Assembly: GCA_004794785.1 (NCBI GenBank)
Contig: SJOL01006418.1
Span: forward strand, 670,573-734,572
DNA: 64,000 nt
Origin: Opisthorchis felineus
Taxonomy: Eukaryota; Platyhelminthes; Trematoda; Opisthorchiida; Opisthorchiidae
Direction: 5' to 3'
Part shown: piece after piece, positions 47,323 through 59,639 of the stretch
How the letters are laid out: each line of letters starts with the position of its first letter
Numbering within the stretch: the stretch's first letter is position 1
Position numbers and translations under genes: made by a program
The notes under the pieces: model-generated
What the model was told of the DNA's origin: nothing
Databases searched by the model: none
What the model saw: only the letters and a program-made list of their open reading frames with translations

Positions 47323-48525
47323 AAACTGTTTTGTAAATGGAGATTTTGAAACAATACGTCTTTACCACTGTCGATTACCAAAATGTGAACTCGGGAAAAG
47401 ATCCTAGAACACAGTGTACTGAACACCACTTTTTTTCTCCCTGTTTTCTGCTTTCTGGGTGCCCCAGGTAACCTGTTCGTTCACTAATCAGAAGCTTCTC
47501 ATCATGTCATCTGTGCATGACATCATACGATAGACGCAGATGTGATTGGCTCACTTTTACACAGTTAATTTAGATGGACCGTATCAACTATGAGGCTGAA
47601 TTTTGTTTCAACGAACGTGCAATCTCATGCTATTTTGCGACGTCAGGTTGTTGAGCAGCTGAAAACAAACAATGAAAAATCTGAAAGATTGCTGCAGGAA
47701 GGTACTTATATTGGTTTTTGAGGTCAGATTATGGATGTTGTTGTGCGCTTCAGTCAGAACTTTAGGTATTTAGGACTTTGTGATCACCGATAAAAACGCT
47801 ACTGATGAACTGAAACAGGCTTACTCATTAAAAGCCTAGGGTTCTAATGAATCACTTTTAGCCAGATCAGCAATGACCGAAGAACTCACGGCGCCGCCAG
47901 TTGCTTAACTCTTTAGCCGGTAATGAGACGAACAGGCTATTTCTCTCAAAAGGACCGGCAAGGCAGTAAAGCAAGCTCCGAGTAAAATTATCTGACCCAG
48001 TGATTGTAATAAAACACTATATCATATATCAAAGTCTGTGGGAAGTTAAACAACTGGTTTGCTTTGCTACTACACAAGGACACAAGTTTTGCAGCCGCTC
48101 ATGGATGAAAAACGAGTATATAGTTCAAAACCAGATATCATGGACCTAAGATCATTTTTAAGTCATCGTACAAGCAGTCTATTAGGAATTACTATCAAAT
48201 CAAACAAAAAGGCAGTCGAATAAAAGGGTGGCATCCGATCCGTAAAGCCAGCCAGATGAATAAAACACAAGAGAACTGCTCCACACAAGCTAGTCTCTTA
48301 TCTGCGTATTTTACTCATTGACCGTTTGCTCCTAAACCAGATCTGTAGTGGTGAATATAAACTATGAAAAATATCAAAGATGTTAAAAAAAGTCATTTTA
48401 GGTCAGCAGTGAGCGGACGCCAGAAGGAACTGTTAAGTTACAGCCCAAAGTCAAGCAGGGAATGAGGAGTGCCGTAGAACAACCGAGTAGAAGATACCAC
48501 GCACAAAATTATCTAATTGTTTTGG
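47323..48525. other. Spacer of the inverted duplication, no gene recognised
   Basis: AT-rich, no domain or element visible. Confidence 0.45.
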
Positions 48526-48924
48526 ACGTAATAAACTTCTTAGAAGGTTGGTGACCGCCCACAATTGACTTTGTCCTTCTTGGAGCGCATCAGGTAGGTG
48601 CAGTCCCTAAGTTTCCGCCAACCTTATGTTTCAATGGAACCCAAATTCCACAAAGTTCTATTTATACACTCATCTTCAGACTAATTAGGTTTTGACGGGA
48701 GACTCGCCTAGGGCTCAGCTAAATCTCTCGTTTGTAATGCTCTTAAGCAACTGAATCTGCTGCACCAGGCCACTTCATGTTGCGGATGTCACGATAAATT
48801 CTATAATTAGGAAGTTGACGGAAATTCGAGGACTGTGCCTACCTGATGAGCCCCAAGAATAACAACCAATCGTGGGCTGTCCAAGAGTTTTCACCACCCT
48901 TATGAGTGGTGTAATACGTTACGT
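48526..48924. mobile_element. Hammerhead-family element, copy 4 (degenerate, rearranged)
   Basis: Two decayed hammerhead arms in opposite orientation enclose the shared region (TAAATCTCTCGTTTGTAATG, CTGCACCAGGCC), which in copies 1 and 2 lies outside the arms. Left arm, minus strand, about 48,553-48,602: CTGATGC in place of CTGATGA and AAAG in place of GAAA. Right arm, plus strand, about 48,836-48,881: CTGATGAGCCCCAAGAA is kept, but the second strand of stem II and the GAAA box are lost. Neither can be active. Target-site duplication not resolved. Confidence 0.6.
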
Positions 48925-49320
48925 TCTGTTGAAACCAAAAACCATCTACTGCTGAGTCAAAGCTGCGTAGCTAATGGCTGAGACAAGCTCCTTTACGTGT
49001 TTATTATCGCTAATTTGGTGAAATAATTCAAACGAAACCTGAATGCTCGTCTCTGATGCAACGCCAGTACATAGGTGTTGTGATAATGAACAGAGCAGGT
49101 TGTCGTCTTTCAATCAACAGAGTGAAGCGGAAACGTAAATGAAAAAACCACTTGCCTTGTCTTTTAGTATGCTGTATGTCTTGAAACTACCAGTGACGTT
49201 TCGTCAAGGGATTATTCTCAGAAACATCATATATCGGCTAGTCTGTCACGTTTGTTTCACTTACTTCTCATAATTTTGTTAACGGCTGCACGATTTTGTG
49301 CTCAAATTTTGTTTCCATAG
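48925..49320. other. No gene recognised
   Basis: Short unique stretch. It ends in a strong acceptor-like sequence (TTTTGTTTCCATAG at 49,307-49,320). Confidence 0.4.
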
Positions 49321-49478
49321 TTTACGGTGTGCTGATGGCTTTTACTTTCCAACAGTCATTTTCCTTTATTCTCACGATCACAGGTTATTTCTCCCATTTG
49401 GTGTTACTGTCAGTATCGATGACGGTGATGATAATTATGATGCACCTACAGTGGTTAGATAACTGGACAAGGAAGTGA
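49321..49478 (+). CDS. Candidate exon with membrane-like segments
   Basis: Follows a strong acceptor (TTTTGTTTCCATAG). The frame, entered in phase 1, is open to a TGA at 49,476-49,478. It encodes hydrophobic stretches (SFILTITGYFSHLVLLSVSM, then TVMIIMMHLQWLDNW). A donor at ACAG|GTTATT (about 49,383) would end it earlier. Could be a terminal exon of a membrane protein or chance; family unknown. Confidence 0.25.
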
Positions 49479-52400
49479 GTCAAGAAATCAATAAATTAAT
49501 AAATCATCCTATTACTGCATCCAGTAAAATAACAGATTGGTTATTAGTTGAATGAATGAGTGGGTGAATAAAGGAGGTAAAAAAGAGAAAGGAATAAACT
49601 ACGTTCTTCGACTGCACGACAATTTAAGGCGCGTTTTCCATGGTTCAACCTGGATTCAAATTTAGACGGATGAAGGTAAAATGCACTGAGGTCTATGTAA
49701 ACATTATCTTGCGTTTACACAGGACCAGTCAATAGCTATCTTGTGAAGTTAGAAAGTTTTCTAGGGAGCACATTTCCTGCTTCAGGATTGCACTTTCAAG
49801 CCTGATAATTGTTTCACAAGTGTTGGTTAAGCATGCTCTTGAAAGTTTTAATAAAAGGGGCCACTAAAACACTGTTTTGGGAGTTTTTGTTTTCGCAAAT
49901 TTGCTATCCCGAAACGCAAGCTAAATACTGATGATACCCAAGCTTCCAATTTCGTCCTTGTGTGTTAATTTTCTTTGCTTAGTTAAATGGTGACGTCATC
50001 TCCGAAATTTTCCGCCTCTCGAGTACTCAATATGAGACAATGAGCAGACGACAATCGTTCAGCTGTAAGGCCCTGTTAATGTACCGATAAAATGCCACCA
50101 GAATAAGGCGTTGGGGCAGAAATTTACACCGGAGGTGCCTCAGTTAGGTTTGAACCACAGGACTATTGTTCATCAGGTCCGAAAGACCACCTCAACTCTC
50201 TTCACAATCAAACTTTTCACATCGGTATACAAAAAGTTGGTCGTTAAGCGCCCTGGCGGCCGCTTGATCGGCCCACATGCAGGTCTCCTCATAATCACAT
50301 GGAAATCTTGAATACATATATTTGGCTCACCGGCTTTCAACTTTACCTTCAGTATCTTCACTGCGTTACGGCGTCTCTCACGGTCTTCATGTGCTAAGCC
50401 CAGGCGGAAAACCCATCGTGATCTTCGGGGAATGTAAAGTTTGGAGGGTAAAAGTCCTCGGTTGAGTAGCATCTTCAGGCTTTTCCCTAAACATGGCGGT
50501 TCTTTGCATATTTGATCTATACAAGTCTCTGTCCGGTAAACTGTTTACTATCAGTCTCAGCATGTTTATATCCTGTTTCAATGGTCCGTTTATCAAATTC
50601 AAGCTAGCAGAAAAACATAACACTGATGTATCTAGGCGATATGATCTCTTTTTCTGCGCTAGTCTTTTGTTTTTTCCCTGAACACCAACCCATGCAATGA
50701 CGTGGTCCTAAATTTTCGGAGTTAGGGCTCTTTGTAGAACGGCAGGCGAGATCAAAGTTGACCCCGCTCCGGTTTCTATCGGTCATGATGGGTTGGAAAA
50801 TTCCTTGCTGTCTCTGCTTTATCAGCAGGTGAGGCGTAGCCATCAATAAATACTTTGGAAAAGGCGCTCACAAATACCATAATACCCAAACAACACTGAT
50901 TATACGGTTTGGACGTTTTTGGTTCCCTTAAATCCTCTGCTGTCAGACACCGTTCCATATCCTGATACCCCACCAGGTTTGGGTAGTTATCTTGTTGCTT
51001 CAGGCCACTGCAGCTCGCTCAGATTTGAAACAATTGATAAGTATAGACATTCGTTAGATGTTCGTGGACATTTCTGGTATTCCAGAGCAGTATAAATGCT
51101 TTCTGAATGCATCTTCAGCCATTTTCAAAATTTATTAGCATCTCCGTGACAATATTTGAATGAGCATAGGCAGATGAATTCAGAACAGAACAGAAGTGAA
51201 GAAGGTGGCATCGAAAGTTGCTGCCATCAATATTCTTGAAATGGAAGCTATAGATACATCTTTCAATGGCCCGACGGTAGAGTAACTTTCAATTCTGCTC
51301 CGAATTAATTTTCGTCGCCGATGGTAATGACCACTGAAGAACAGAAACTAGCTGATGCTATTACCACGACCTCACAAAAAATTTCTAGTTGTTTCCTGTC
51401 ATATAAACTGCACCCATGCAATAAATACCTCATTTTCGAATGTATAGTTATACATCATTGCTGTGTGGCCCTTTTGGTATCACTGATTTGTGTCGACAAT
51501 ACTCGCATAACGTGCATGTAGAAACAGTGTAAGTCGCCGTAGATTACATGAGATAAAACGTGACACCTCAGGCAAAGCCGGAGTGCAACTGGAACAAACA
51601 CTTAGAAACACTGTTTCAGTGCACATAAGCCAAAGTAAGATTGTATTTGTTATTAAAATCGCACGAAGCCTTTCATGAACCTCTCATAGGTCACAAAAAT
51701 GAAAAAATTAAAAGTTGTGGTAACAGCGATATTCGAAAATGTGGTGATGATGTTTAAACTCGTCTTTTTTTATTTCATCTTGAAGGTTAGAAGACCACCA
51801 AAAATAGGGTTTTTTGACATACCTTAAGAACGAAAAAGCGTTGGAATTTCGAATAGCCGCCCCGTGTGTTTCAGGCGCCACGGGTTTCGATTTCACTCAA
51901 TTCAGGTGCTATTTAAGTTCAGAATTGGACCCAGCACGTCCGTGGCCACAGGTTTGTCCAGATATCCAAATCCCCCCTGGACTGTCAGAGGAGATCTCAG
52001 CACAGATGTGGGACGTGAGAGCTTAGGTTCACCAAGAGGCGTGCACTTCATAGTCCCCGAAGATTTCATGATACTGCTACGGGGGGAAACGTGGTTTGAA
52101 TTGTGAGGATTCTGCTGTTTCCCACTGCCCAAAAGGTCTCACGGAAAGCGATTATCAAGTGACAGGGTTTTTATTTGGCAACGGTTTCACGGATTCGTGG
52201 ACTGATACAAAGAATTAAGTTGTTTGCTTGCCCTAATCGAGTTCACCCTCATCACTACGCCACATCGGTTCACTGAAATTCACAAGTCAGAGAAAGGTAC
52301 ACCTCGTTGATCTATGGGCAAGCTTGATTGGTTCTCCGTCATCTTTGGGCATGAGTGAATAATTTGTTCAGCATGTTCAAGATGCAGTCTAACACAGGCT

Positions 52401-54404
52401 GCGCAGAGCTTTCGATAGTCCATATGAGCAACACGGAAACGGGTGTGCCGCCGTGGGCTCACACAGACCTGCTTGGGATGAGCCAGATGCATAAGCCCGC
52501 TTTTGCAGCAGGTGTAGTAATATACTCTGCGTATTGGTGCACCTTTCGTCATTCCGAAAGTGCCGGCGCTGTTGCCACTGCAGTTCTGCGTTGGCGTCCA
52601 TCTGAAACGCCACGGGGCTAGACCCCAAAGATGATCGCAGAATGCAGGCATTAACCTTGGGCGTCAGCCGCTTATGCCCCAAATACGTCTGAATGAATTG
52701 CGACATCTCGGTAGAGCACTGTGTGCGGATCAACAAACTTCGAGTGCACAGCCGACCGTGCCGTCAGTGGTCAGGCTAGAAAGCAGAAATTTTGCAGACT
52801 GTGGTCAAAACCTTGTCCCAATTTTCTATTGATGTGCAGATTCTATACCTGGGTTAAATTAATTAGCTTCCAGGATAATCGCTTTCTTATGAGTGGTAAG
52901 TTCAACATTGCCAGCTTTTTCGGCATATTCGCTCGCTCCGACTTAAGCTCACTATGTTCCGCAAAGTTTTGGCTGTGTAAACCCGACGAAACGGGAGATA
53001 AACGTTCATAATAAATAGTACTGCATTCAAAATGATGGGGATGTTATTGTACGAATCCAGGTTCGCCTTCCCTCGAGGCTCACCTGGCCAGTCTGTTCTG
53101 ATGACTGTTCCGATTGTAAATCAAGAGCATTGATTGCTTCCTTCTGCATGGGCCAGATAACTAAAGGTGTCAAGTCGGTGAAGCATACTCTCAAAGACGT
53201 CGAATTGTGAGACTGCTATTTGCTCAAACAAGTTGCAAGTGGGGACATACAATAGTTCGTGCTTAGGCCTGCATGGTCACAAAAAACTATCTTGAGAATC
53301 AAGCAGTATCAGACGAAACATATTTGCCTCAAGACATGCCATCGTTTAGGGGGAGAAACATGCCATTATCAGACCCTGGGAATAGTGACAAGTGTATCTG
53401 CCGGGCAACTGGCCACATCATGGTAAACGGCATCGCCGGGAAAACAGAAATGTTGCTCTCCACCAAAAGAAACCCGTTGAAAGTGATACATCCAAGAAGC
53501 CGTGTGTTTTTTCGCCTGAAGTTCGGCGGTGATCACCGGTAAATCATCCATTAGATTATCATGATTCGATTGATTAACAGCCCAGCTCTATTCAGAAGGT
53601 GCCTACTGTGTGTAGTAGCAGAATCATCAATATCAGTATATCAGTTTCAAGCACCGACGCACCGATACCCTTAAACTGTAATTTGTTTGAAAGCGTTCCT
53701 GTGAATTAAACGATACAAGTGAATGGGAAAACGACCTCGTGGTAGTCTATCACAATCCCACCGAGATGTCCATATCTCCGAACGCTCATCCAGAAACTCC
53801 AGATAGAGCCTCAGCAGCAACAACGTCACCGGCATATTTTGCAGAATTTCCAGGCGGAGAGGCTATCACGCATAATACATCCTGGAGGGCGGAACTCGCC
53901 AACAACATCAAAACTTTTCATAATCTGTTTCACACCGCTCTCTCATGTTAAAGGTTTTCCACCTTGCTGCTTCCGACACTCCGAACGAGGTGAGGAAAGT
54001 CGCGCATCCTTTGGCAACCGATGATTATACAAGCGCGATGTATGGCCCTAACACTGCAGATTCTGGTTCTGGACACATTCTTCAATTGAAGTGTCCGTCG
54101 CCCAAACCGAGCAATCATTTCGTACTTGACTCAGTACGAATTTACCCACACCAGCCTACATGAACCACGGTTCTGAGATAATGGTTGCCGAAGACCTGAA
54201 GTTGTCCCAATTCACCTGCGCGCAGAGGCCACCTCTAACAAATATACAACAAGCCTTCGAGGCAGTCCTGCTGGGCAGGCGCGCGGAAGCGCATCGAAGT
54301 GTCAGCTACTACAAATGTGCTTGCAGATCTGGGAAAGGATAGTTCATACGGATGGCGTTGTTCTAGCAAATGATGGAGGGCAAGGAGTTGGTCAGAGCTG
54401 TTGC
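49479..54404. other. No recognised gene; GC-richer open-frame cluster
   Basis: From about 50.1 to 54.3 kb the DNA is somewhat GC-richer and holds many overlapping frames of 60-125 codons on both strands (notably 52,280-52,736 minus and 53,273-53,542 plus). None shows a domain I can name. Opposing frames of similar length over the same bases argue for decayed repeats rather than genes. Confidence 0.4.
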
Positions 54405-55381
54405 ATTCGGCCAGATAATCCTGACTTGTTCTTTGTGTCATGGCAAGAAAAAAATGACAATCGTTCAGCCGTGGTACTCCTTCCGTGTATACCCGGCACG
54501 CAAAACGAATGAAGTACGGGAATTACGATACTTCCAGGCTGTCCATTCCTAGACAAGGGCAACAAAACCATCAGGTCTGTTTTCAAACCAAAAATCTTCT
54601 GTTTATTAGTTTTGCGCCTTACTAGCTTAGGCACCTCAGTATTGCAGCCATCCCAACTTCGGGATAACGTATAGTTAGGTGATCTTTCGTGATTCACCAT
54701 AACAGAATGAGACTGAATTGATGGTACTTGAACACAAGATACACTGCCCGTCTCATACAGTTCTATCTTGTCTGGTATTAGTTGGACAAGTCCCGTTCAA
54801 ACAACCCAAAAAAATAAGGATTATAATTAGGCTTGCTTCAGCTAGTTGCGGGCGACGTATTGGCAAGCATACTCCACACATGCACCATAGTTACAAAGCA
54901 TTGTGGTTTCCACCATGCTGCCAGTATACAATGTCCAGGTGCCACTGTCGTGGCACATCGATATTAATGGTTGGAAGCAATTTTTTCACTCAGATAGAAC
55001 TTGGCAATTTGTTGTTTGTAAAGCTGTTTTCCAGAGATATGCGTTATCAAGCACCGCGCGATCCAACGCAAACATATTGGGATGCACATAGCGCTGGTTG
55101 GTTACTAACCAGTTGTTGATTCAGATTACTTATATACAGGTTTCATACAGTCCGGCTTTGTTCGGAGGCTGACAATAGCCAAAAAATTACAGCTATGCAA
55201 TGTTCGGAGCCCCCTAGTCTTCTCGCAGTTATTGCGGCGTTACTTGCTAGTGATACATCTGTCAATAAATCAAGCACATTAGATGTGTCCGTATTTTAAA
55301 CCCACATACATGGCATAACTGTCCTGGGCTTTCCTCCAGGAGTTTTCTTTTACCATGCGAAAAAATGATCTCCAGGAGATG
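54405..55381 (-). repeat. Inverted duplication, arm 2
   Basis: Reverse complement of 46,345-47,322, separated from it by about 7.1 kb. The match stops abruptly after CTCCAGGAGATG at 55,381 and fades near GCATTCGGCC at 54,405. No shared flanking duplication marks it as one transposon. The three frames open over its first 300 bp are also open in arm 1, which follows from the identity and is not evidence of selection. Confidence 0.85.
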
Positions 55382-55848
55382 CACTTCGCGCTTGCGCATT
55401 TTTAGTTTTCAGAGGGCAGCCTTGTGCTCTAAGCTGACTGTATATTGACAGTCAGTATCACAGTTAAATTCCCATTAGTCTAATCGTGAACTGTGTTGCA
55501 CGGCGGTTCGTTCTTCTGCTGCATGTTTGGTTGATAATTTTCCTTCTATTTTCATTAGTTTCCTACTTCCATCCTGATTAGTCCATTTTCAACTCGTGGT
55601 TTATAATAATCATCGTAATCATGAATGTATAGTTATAATGATTAGTGTGATTATCACCAAATCTGATTAATCAAACAGCCGAAAATATGCAAACTCTCCT
55701 GCGAAGCAGTTAGGCGGCTCATACTGATGAACCGCGTTTTATATATTGACCACTTGTGATGGAAGGAGAAAATTACTGAATATAGAAGGTGAAGATCTGC
55801 CAATCAAGCAACAGGAAGAGAAACCTTACGCATCGCAGGTCACGGTCG

Positions 55849-56020
55849 GTCGAAAAGTACTTTAAGTGCCATAGTGATTGTCATTGGTCAATCAGCATAT
55901 AACGCTAGGCTGTTCTGTGAGAACTACATGAACGCAAGCACCCAAATTCGCACTGAATATGTCTCCTCGAATTGCGACGAAACGCCTGCAAGGCAGTTAC
56001 CAAGCCCTGCGAACAACCAC
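55849..56020 (+). repeat. Direct repeat D1 (LTR-like or SINE-like segment)
   Basis: Aligns in order with 57,013-57,210: TTTAAGTGCCATAGTGATTG, GTCATTGGTCAATCAGC, GGCTGTTCTGTGAGAACTA, CTCCTCGAATTGCGACGAAA, CCACC. Roughly 75% identical by eye. Just past its end, CGCCCGAGCTACCAATATTT matches the fragment near 23.87 kb, so the family is dispersed. Confidence 0.55.
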
Positions 56021-56220
56021 CTAATCATTTACCTACCAATGCGCCCGAGCTACCAATATTTTATCACATTAGAAACATACCTATACTGTTTTTTCTACGC
56101 ATCTTGCACTATGATATTTTGTAGGCTTAGCCACTCCTTGACAGCTACAATACGCAGCACAAATTTATCTTATCTAGTTTAGTTTAGCCATTTGCTGTCA
56201 CCACACTTAGTGCAATAAAC

Positions 56221-56928
56221 TTGATAGCGTTTTCCAATATTAGACTCCACACCATCTGGCGCCTCCTCACACTCACCAGAGTTTACACATCTCGTCCCAT
56301 TCCCTCCTCTTTTCAAGCTTTGATTTTCGGCAGTATCTGCTTTAAACGCCCCATACGGTCGCTATCCATCCAACACTTTCCCTCATTTCCATCCACGTGG
56401 ACCTCCACCTGGGCCGAAACTGCTTGTGATCCGACATCGGCTTTGTTTTACACGTGTGGATCCACTTCAGTGACTCAAAATAGCGCTGCTCATAGAATTG
56501 CACTTCCCCAGTGTGATAACCGTGACCTTAACGTCCGTTACGGGGCAGCCCATGAACCGAAGTATGTAAGTGCAACGATTGCACGGCACTGTCATACCCA
56601 GTCCGACGGCGCAGCCGCAGTTCTTCTCTTCATACCCTGGACTGTCCCCAGTCGCCCTCTCGGGATCCTAGCTGAAAATACGAACAAGCTGTTCACCTGG
56701 ATACAGCCACACCTGGAACGAGTTTGTTCGAATCCCTTTAACGCTTCCCTTGGATTAAACCATCTTGGTGCACTTTCGGCGTATCCTCCAAACACAGTCA
56801 ATAATCTTCCTAACAGTTTGCGTTGTGTTCTGTGTGTTGGAATTAAACACTCTCTTAAGGATTTTCACAACCGACAGCGCTCCAACAGCGCAAATAGTGC
56901 GCCTATACGGGTTCACTCTACACCGTGA
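56221..56928 (+). CDS. Unassigned open frame between two direct repeats
   Basis: A 235-codon frame, the longest in the window, opening at a TTG rather than an ATG. It is rich in Ser, Pro, Thr, Arg and His, has no recognisable domain, and lies between the direct repeats at 55.85 and 57.01 kb. It might be the internal region of a small non-autonomous element, or simply an open stretch of GC-rich repeat. The cysteine and histidine residues do not form a clear knuckle. Coding is doubtful. Confidence 0.15.
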   Translation: MIAFSNIRLHTIWRLLTLTRVYTSRPIPSSFQALIFGSICFKRPIRSLSIQHFPSFPSTWTSTWAETACDPTSALFYTCGSTSVTQNSAAHRIALPQCDNRDLNVRYGAAHEPKYVSATIARHCHTQSDGAAAVLLFIPWTVPSRPLGILAENTNKLFTWIQPHLERVCSNPFNASLGLNHLGALSAYPPNTVNNLPNSLRCVLCVGIKHSLKDFHNRQRSNSANSAPIRVHSTP

Positions 56929-57012
56929 TCCTGAGATTCAATCTAACTTCTACCAGGAATGCAAGTTTTTCCTCTTCATAATCCCCACTTAGACTCGTGG
57001 TTTATAAGCAAC

Positions 57013-57210
57013 ACAGAACACGATCGGACCAATAAGAATTTAAGCGCGATACTGATTGTCATTTGCCAGCCAGCTTATAGCACAAGGCTGCTCTCTGAAA
57101 TCTATATAAGCGTAACCACGGTGAGAGGGATCACCCGCCAAAGAGCGCATTGAAGATGCATCCTCGAATGGTGACCAAACGTCTGATAACCAACCACCAA
57201 ACCCGGCAAA
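57013..57210 (+). repeat. Direct repeat D2 (LTR-like or SINE-like segment)
   Basis: Second copy of D1 in the same orientation, about 1.16 kb away. It carries a TATA-like CTATATAAGCG at about 57,101-57,111 where D1 reads CTACATGAACG, then CTCGAATGGTGACCAAACGT. A core promoter of a retroelement LTR would look like this, but no integration hallmarks are seen. Confidence 0.5.
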
Positions 57211-59639
57211 CAGATCAAGAGCCACTAGTTCGGTTTCCATTATATTTATCCTTCTGTTTTGTGACTGCGGATCTTACCCAAATATCGATTCAAGTGGCTG
57301 ACATCTGTGATAAACTGGCATCCCGTGTTTTAGCACTGAGCACCATTCGACCAGCAGGCGTAAGGCCAGGGCAAAAGAGTATTTCGTGGATGTTTCCGGT
57401 AAAATGGGGTGTTACCCTATGTGGCACTGGTAAGAAGCCAGCCCATGTGGTGGCGAGCAATGGGGATAGCCGTTGGTCTTGTTGGTTTGGTCAGTCATAG
57501 GGTGAGTTAGACAGGGGGCTGTGGCATTCTCTAGCTCTGTCAGTGTCCTATCAAAAGATCCCATTATGTAGATAGGTGGTATGATAACCGACGACGGACA
57601 CATTTGGATTGATAGAAATAGAACATCCGAGATGATGAAAAAGGGCTAGTTCAGCTGAAGGTTGCTGCGTGAGCTGAGGAGATGAGCTCAGGAGGCAAAG
57701 TGGTAGTAAGTGCATGGGTCACCAGTCCCCGAAGCACTGCTGTCAGCTTCAATCAACGAGCGGTGCCCAGAGTAAAAGACCGTAGGAACTAGCTTTGGAT
57801 GCTGGTATGTGACAACTCCCGGGAGCAGTAGAGGAGGGCGCATGTGTTATGCTTCGTTGACACAGCGGACTTGGTGCGGATCCACCCGAACTGAGAATAA
57901 GGTGGAAACAGAATTGCACGTCTGTTTAAGCCATGGGCGTCGCACAGTACCTTCGGGCCACCGCATGTCGGTTTTCCATCATCTGAAATTTTTAGAGTTG
58001 TAGGATGAATGAAACAACCGGACAAGGCCAACTCAGCGGCTACAAACAGACAAAAACGGCGCTCTTTTATGGATTTTCGAAATTAAAGGCCAGGCTAAGA
58101 AGCGCAGGTGATAGATGAAGCACCCGTGCTACTGGATGGGTGGCGGGTATACGAACGCACCACGGTGCAACGCGAAAGGGCCACCCTCCCTGCAGGGAGT
58201 ACCAGACCATTGAGTGATGTGTTTGTCCCTCAAAATCGCTACCGGATCTACAGAGTTTTCAAGCCACCAAACAACCATAAGTGAGGCTGTGCATTAGTAA
58301 AGAACACAAGCTACCAGATAAGTTATACAGTCGTGACGAATGCCAAGACAATATAACAGCTCAGTCATATAGGTCAACGGGAATGGTATGGAGATAATGG
58401 GAGCGTGCTAACTATAACTAAACGCTGATAGGGCGTTGGTATGTTCTACCCTGCAAAGCAGACGCGCACTGCAATGTTATGTGTGTCTTCATTGGGTTGT
58501 GAGGCCCTACAGGCACTTTGTCCTTCCGACAGACCGTTTTTATAGGCGCATACTGCGCTCTCAGGAATGGAAAACTCTGACTTCGGTTTGGTTTATTTTA
58601 GATAGAGTTGGATAAAACCACGTTAGTCATTAAACACCGCTGACTGAATATTCCAGGGCATGGACCTAGCTAGAAGAAACGAGGCATAATTCGTCCGAAG
58701 AAATTGCCAGGCCATCAACACAGCACACTTAGGTCAAGAAAAAGTTCAACAAGCAAACTTTGCTTGAAGCACATCAAGAAGATAGCAGGATATAATAACG
58801 GGATCATCTTACGTTTTACCAGTCAGCTGTACCGTCGTTAAACTCCACAGTACTTCGGACCCGATTCGTAGAGGGGATCGGGGGTATTTCGGTACTGGGT
58901 AGGGCACTAACAGCTTCACAGGTAGGGAAGTTATCTACGGACTGCAGAACATCATGACGGTGTGTGGTATTTTTGAATCTGTTCAGGGAGACTGTTCTAG
59001 ATGCTAGCGTAGTAAACTAGGAAGAAATAGTGGCGTGTGTTAGCACGGCTGGATGAAGCACTAAGAGGTTGCTGGAGTTACGGGATTTACGTTTGGCCTA
59101 CCCTCTGCTATAAGGACATTGTGGTGCGACAGACGTTTTCAGGTTAAACCTAGGCCTTCTGCATCATCATACCGATCGGCATACACAGCTGCTACCCGAC
59201 CTGAGTTTTCTTCTTGTCCTCTCTAAAATATCCGCAACTCTAGATTTTTCTCCCATTGCCTGCCTGTCGAACTGTCTTTCCGCACAACTTTTTCTTTTGA
59301 CTGTATTCCAAACTATGGAACAAGCTTCATTCTCAAAACCGCAAAGTATCCTCTCATGTTGGCTTTCGAATCATCCTCGATTCCTTCCTTTCTATTGGGG
59401 GAGCTGTAGAAGACAGCTTATCAAAAATAAGCTCCTGTTCCCCACCATGTGACAGCCAATTCCCATAATTATTCTCCCTGATCTGAAGAACTGAAACCCT
59501 CTTGTTTTAATGAAATATTTTCATAACTTTTACGGATTTTGTTCGGACATTGTGTTCTTTGTGGTAACTCGCCGTCGATATCTGTTTTCTTGTGACGATA
59601 TTGATTTTGTGGCGAAGTGAACTGCAATTTATCCTCAGG
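57211..59639. other. No recognised gene, probably repeat-derived
   Basis: GC-richer DNA with short frames only. The region 57,620-58,560 has the look of untranslated repeat (many GGTGC/CACCC blocks, no long frame), but no second copy exists in this window, so this is inference. Confidence 0.35.

Noticed and set aside
47801..47840. CTGATGAACTGAAAC, a possible hammerhead core
   Set aside because: Only three bases separate CTGATGA from GAAA, so no stem II can form.
52280..52736. Minus-strand frames of 115 and 123 codons overlapping each other
   Set aside because: Two frames of similar length over the same bases, plus a plus-strand frame of 88 codons; no motif supports any of them.
46345..55381. 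The inverted arms as terminal repeats of one large DNA transposon (for example a Maverick/Polinton)
   Set aside because: No transposase, integrase, polymerase or capsid-like frame in the 7.1-kb spacer and no target duplication outside the arms.
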